From Agrobacterium albertimagni AOL15 (GTDB taxonomy: Bacteria > Pseudomonadota > Alphaproteobacteria > Rhizobiales > Rhizobiaceae), in the NCBI RefSeq assembly GCF_000300855.1, contig NZ_ALJF01000013.1, forward strand, positions 310,001 through 374,000: a stretch of DNA of 64,000 nucleotides. The letters run 5' to 3'. A program made the translations under genes and the position numbers. The notes under the pieces are model-generated. The model saw only the letters and a list, made by a program, of their open reading frames with translations, was not told the DNA's origin and searched no databases. Shown here one piece after another: positions 63,492 to 64,000 of the stretch (the stretch's first letter is position 1; each line of letters begins with the position of its first letter).

Positions 63492-63826
63492 TTTCGGTAT
63501 CGATCATACCTTTGACAGAAGCCCGCAATCGCGTCTGTTGGCATAAAAGCCCTCCATCTGGGCTACTTCGGAGCTGTTGTCGAATTCGGTCAACCAAAGT
63601 GTACCGGCCATTTTCCTCTGTTTGGTTCTAAAGCAGTCAGGTTGATGACAGTCCGCCGCTGCCAAACGCCGCCGTCCACCACAGTCTAATCCAGTCACCC
63701 CCAACACCACGCAGCCTTGACAAATCAGGCGCACCATGCGCTTTTCCGCCCGATTTTCTATCGGCTGGCCGTGTGCCGAAATCTTATGCCCGCCAGCCGT
63801 CTACCAGTCCAGGAAAGCACTTGATC
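63492..63826. other. Right flank of the island and aspS leader
   Basis: This 335-nt stretch has no recognised gene. A TTGACA (63717-63722) is a possible -35 element for aspS, with a weak -10 region about 17 nt later. GCGC-N5-GCGC lies near 63731-63743. A minus-strand frame of 77 codons (63504-63737) matches nothing I know and I do not call it. GC content rises again from about 63640. Confidence 0.45.
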
Positions 63827-64000
63827 ATGCATCGTTACCGCAGCCACACCTGTGCCGCTCTTCGCAAGTCCGACGTCGGGCAGACCGTCCGCCTCTCGGG
63901 CTGGGTCCATCGCGTTCGTGACCATGGCGGCGTGCTCTTCATCGATCTGCGCGATCACTATGGCATCACCCAGGTCGTCGCCGATCCGGACAGCCCGGCC
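63827..64000 (+). CDS. aspS: Aspartate--tRNA ligase, N-terminal fragment
   Basis: Only the first 58 codons lie in the window. They encode the start of the OB-fold anticodon-binding domain of class II Asp[22 protein letters not shown], then [15 protein letters not shown] and [15 protein letters not shown]. The frame runs off the window edge. An AGGA lies 12 nt upstream of the ATG. In rhizobia aspS commonly follows rnd, so the accessory genes and the island sit in a known syntenic gap. Confidence 0.93.
   Translation, partial: MHRYRSHTCAALRKSDVGQTVRLSGWVHRVRDHGGVLFIDLRDHYGITQVVADPDSPA

Noticed and set aside
63504..63737. 77-codon minus-strand frame beside aspS, possible mobile-element remnant
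   Set aside because: It has no recognised transposase or integrase motif, no terminal repeats and no ribosome site; not enough to call.
1..64000. CRISPR arrays, rRNA, tRNA genes, intact IS or prophage
   Set aside because: I looked for regularly spaced repeats, cloverleaf-type sequences and transposase motifs and saw none that hold up. A tRNAscan or ISfinder run would settle it.

Overview
This 64 kb window is high-GC chromosomal DNA from an alphaproteobacterium of the order Rhizobiales, most likely family Rhizobiaceae. The support is gene content and order: fabF-mltG-yicC-gmk, lptF-lptG-lptD-surA-pdxA-rsmA, pepA-holC, uvrC-pgsA-moaD-moaE, purM-purN, perM-like-hdaA-ppk-ppx and rnd near aspS. 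HdaA and an Omp25/RopB-type surface protein point the same way. About 55 protein genes are packed tightly, and many overlap by 1 to 4 bases. I found no rRNA, tRNA, intact insertion sequence, prophage or CRISPR array.

Layout. 1-4.4 kb: end of the fatty-acid synthesis block (fabF), mltG, yicC and gmk. 4.4-10.3 kb: an accessory insert with a choline-sulfate module (betC, choX and a divergent LysR regulator) and a nitrate-sensor-type chemoreceptor. 10.3-17.8 kb: an envelope-biogenesis operon on the minus strand (lptF, lptG, lptD, surA-like, pdxA, rsmA), divergent from pepA-holC. 20-28 kb: a prolyl oligopeptidase, a VapBC toxin-antitoxin pair with a clear palindromic operator, an ABC-F protein, a GGDEF-like protein, DinB, GST and ndk. 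28-32 kb: moaE/moaD, pgsA, uvrC and a short-chain dehydrogenase. 32-43 kb: an outer-membrane protein, GST, RNase T2, rlmJ, a molybdopterin oxidoreductase with a NUDIX hydrolase, an ABC exporter, an omptin-family protease and purM-purN. 43-49 kb: a PerM-like protein, hdaA, ppk and ppx. 49-61.7 kb: accessory metabolism, including an esterase-like phytase protein, aconitase X with DUF2891, Rsm22, GNAT and rnd in one operon, then an MBL hydrolase, a multicopper oxidase and an MFS protein, then a TetR-controlled pair of membrane proteins. 61.7-63.8 kb: an AT-richer island holding one unusual gene. The window closes with the start of aspS.

The most interesting item is the gene at 62061-63491. It encodes a LuxR/GerE-type helix-turn-helix fused to a domain that closely matches the C-terminal domain of the RNA polymerase alpha subunit, including its DNA-contact residues. 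A roughly 310-residue helical region with a possible membrane segment follows and has no family I recognise. The gene is compositionally foreign and sits alone between tetR and aspS. The second notable item is the multicopper oxidase. Its twin-arginine export signal is encoded in frame upstream, but there is no usable start codon for it unless an A6 run is shortened by one base. This suggests a frameshift, a sequence error or recoding. Further signals are paired TetR operators, a VapBC operator, CtrA-like half-sites upstream of surface and chemotaxis genes, a degenerate GGDEF domain, and a stem-loop between lptD and surA.
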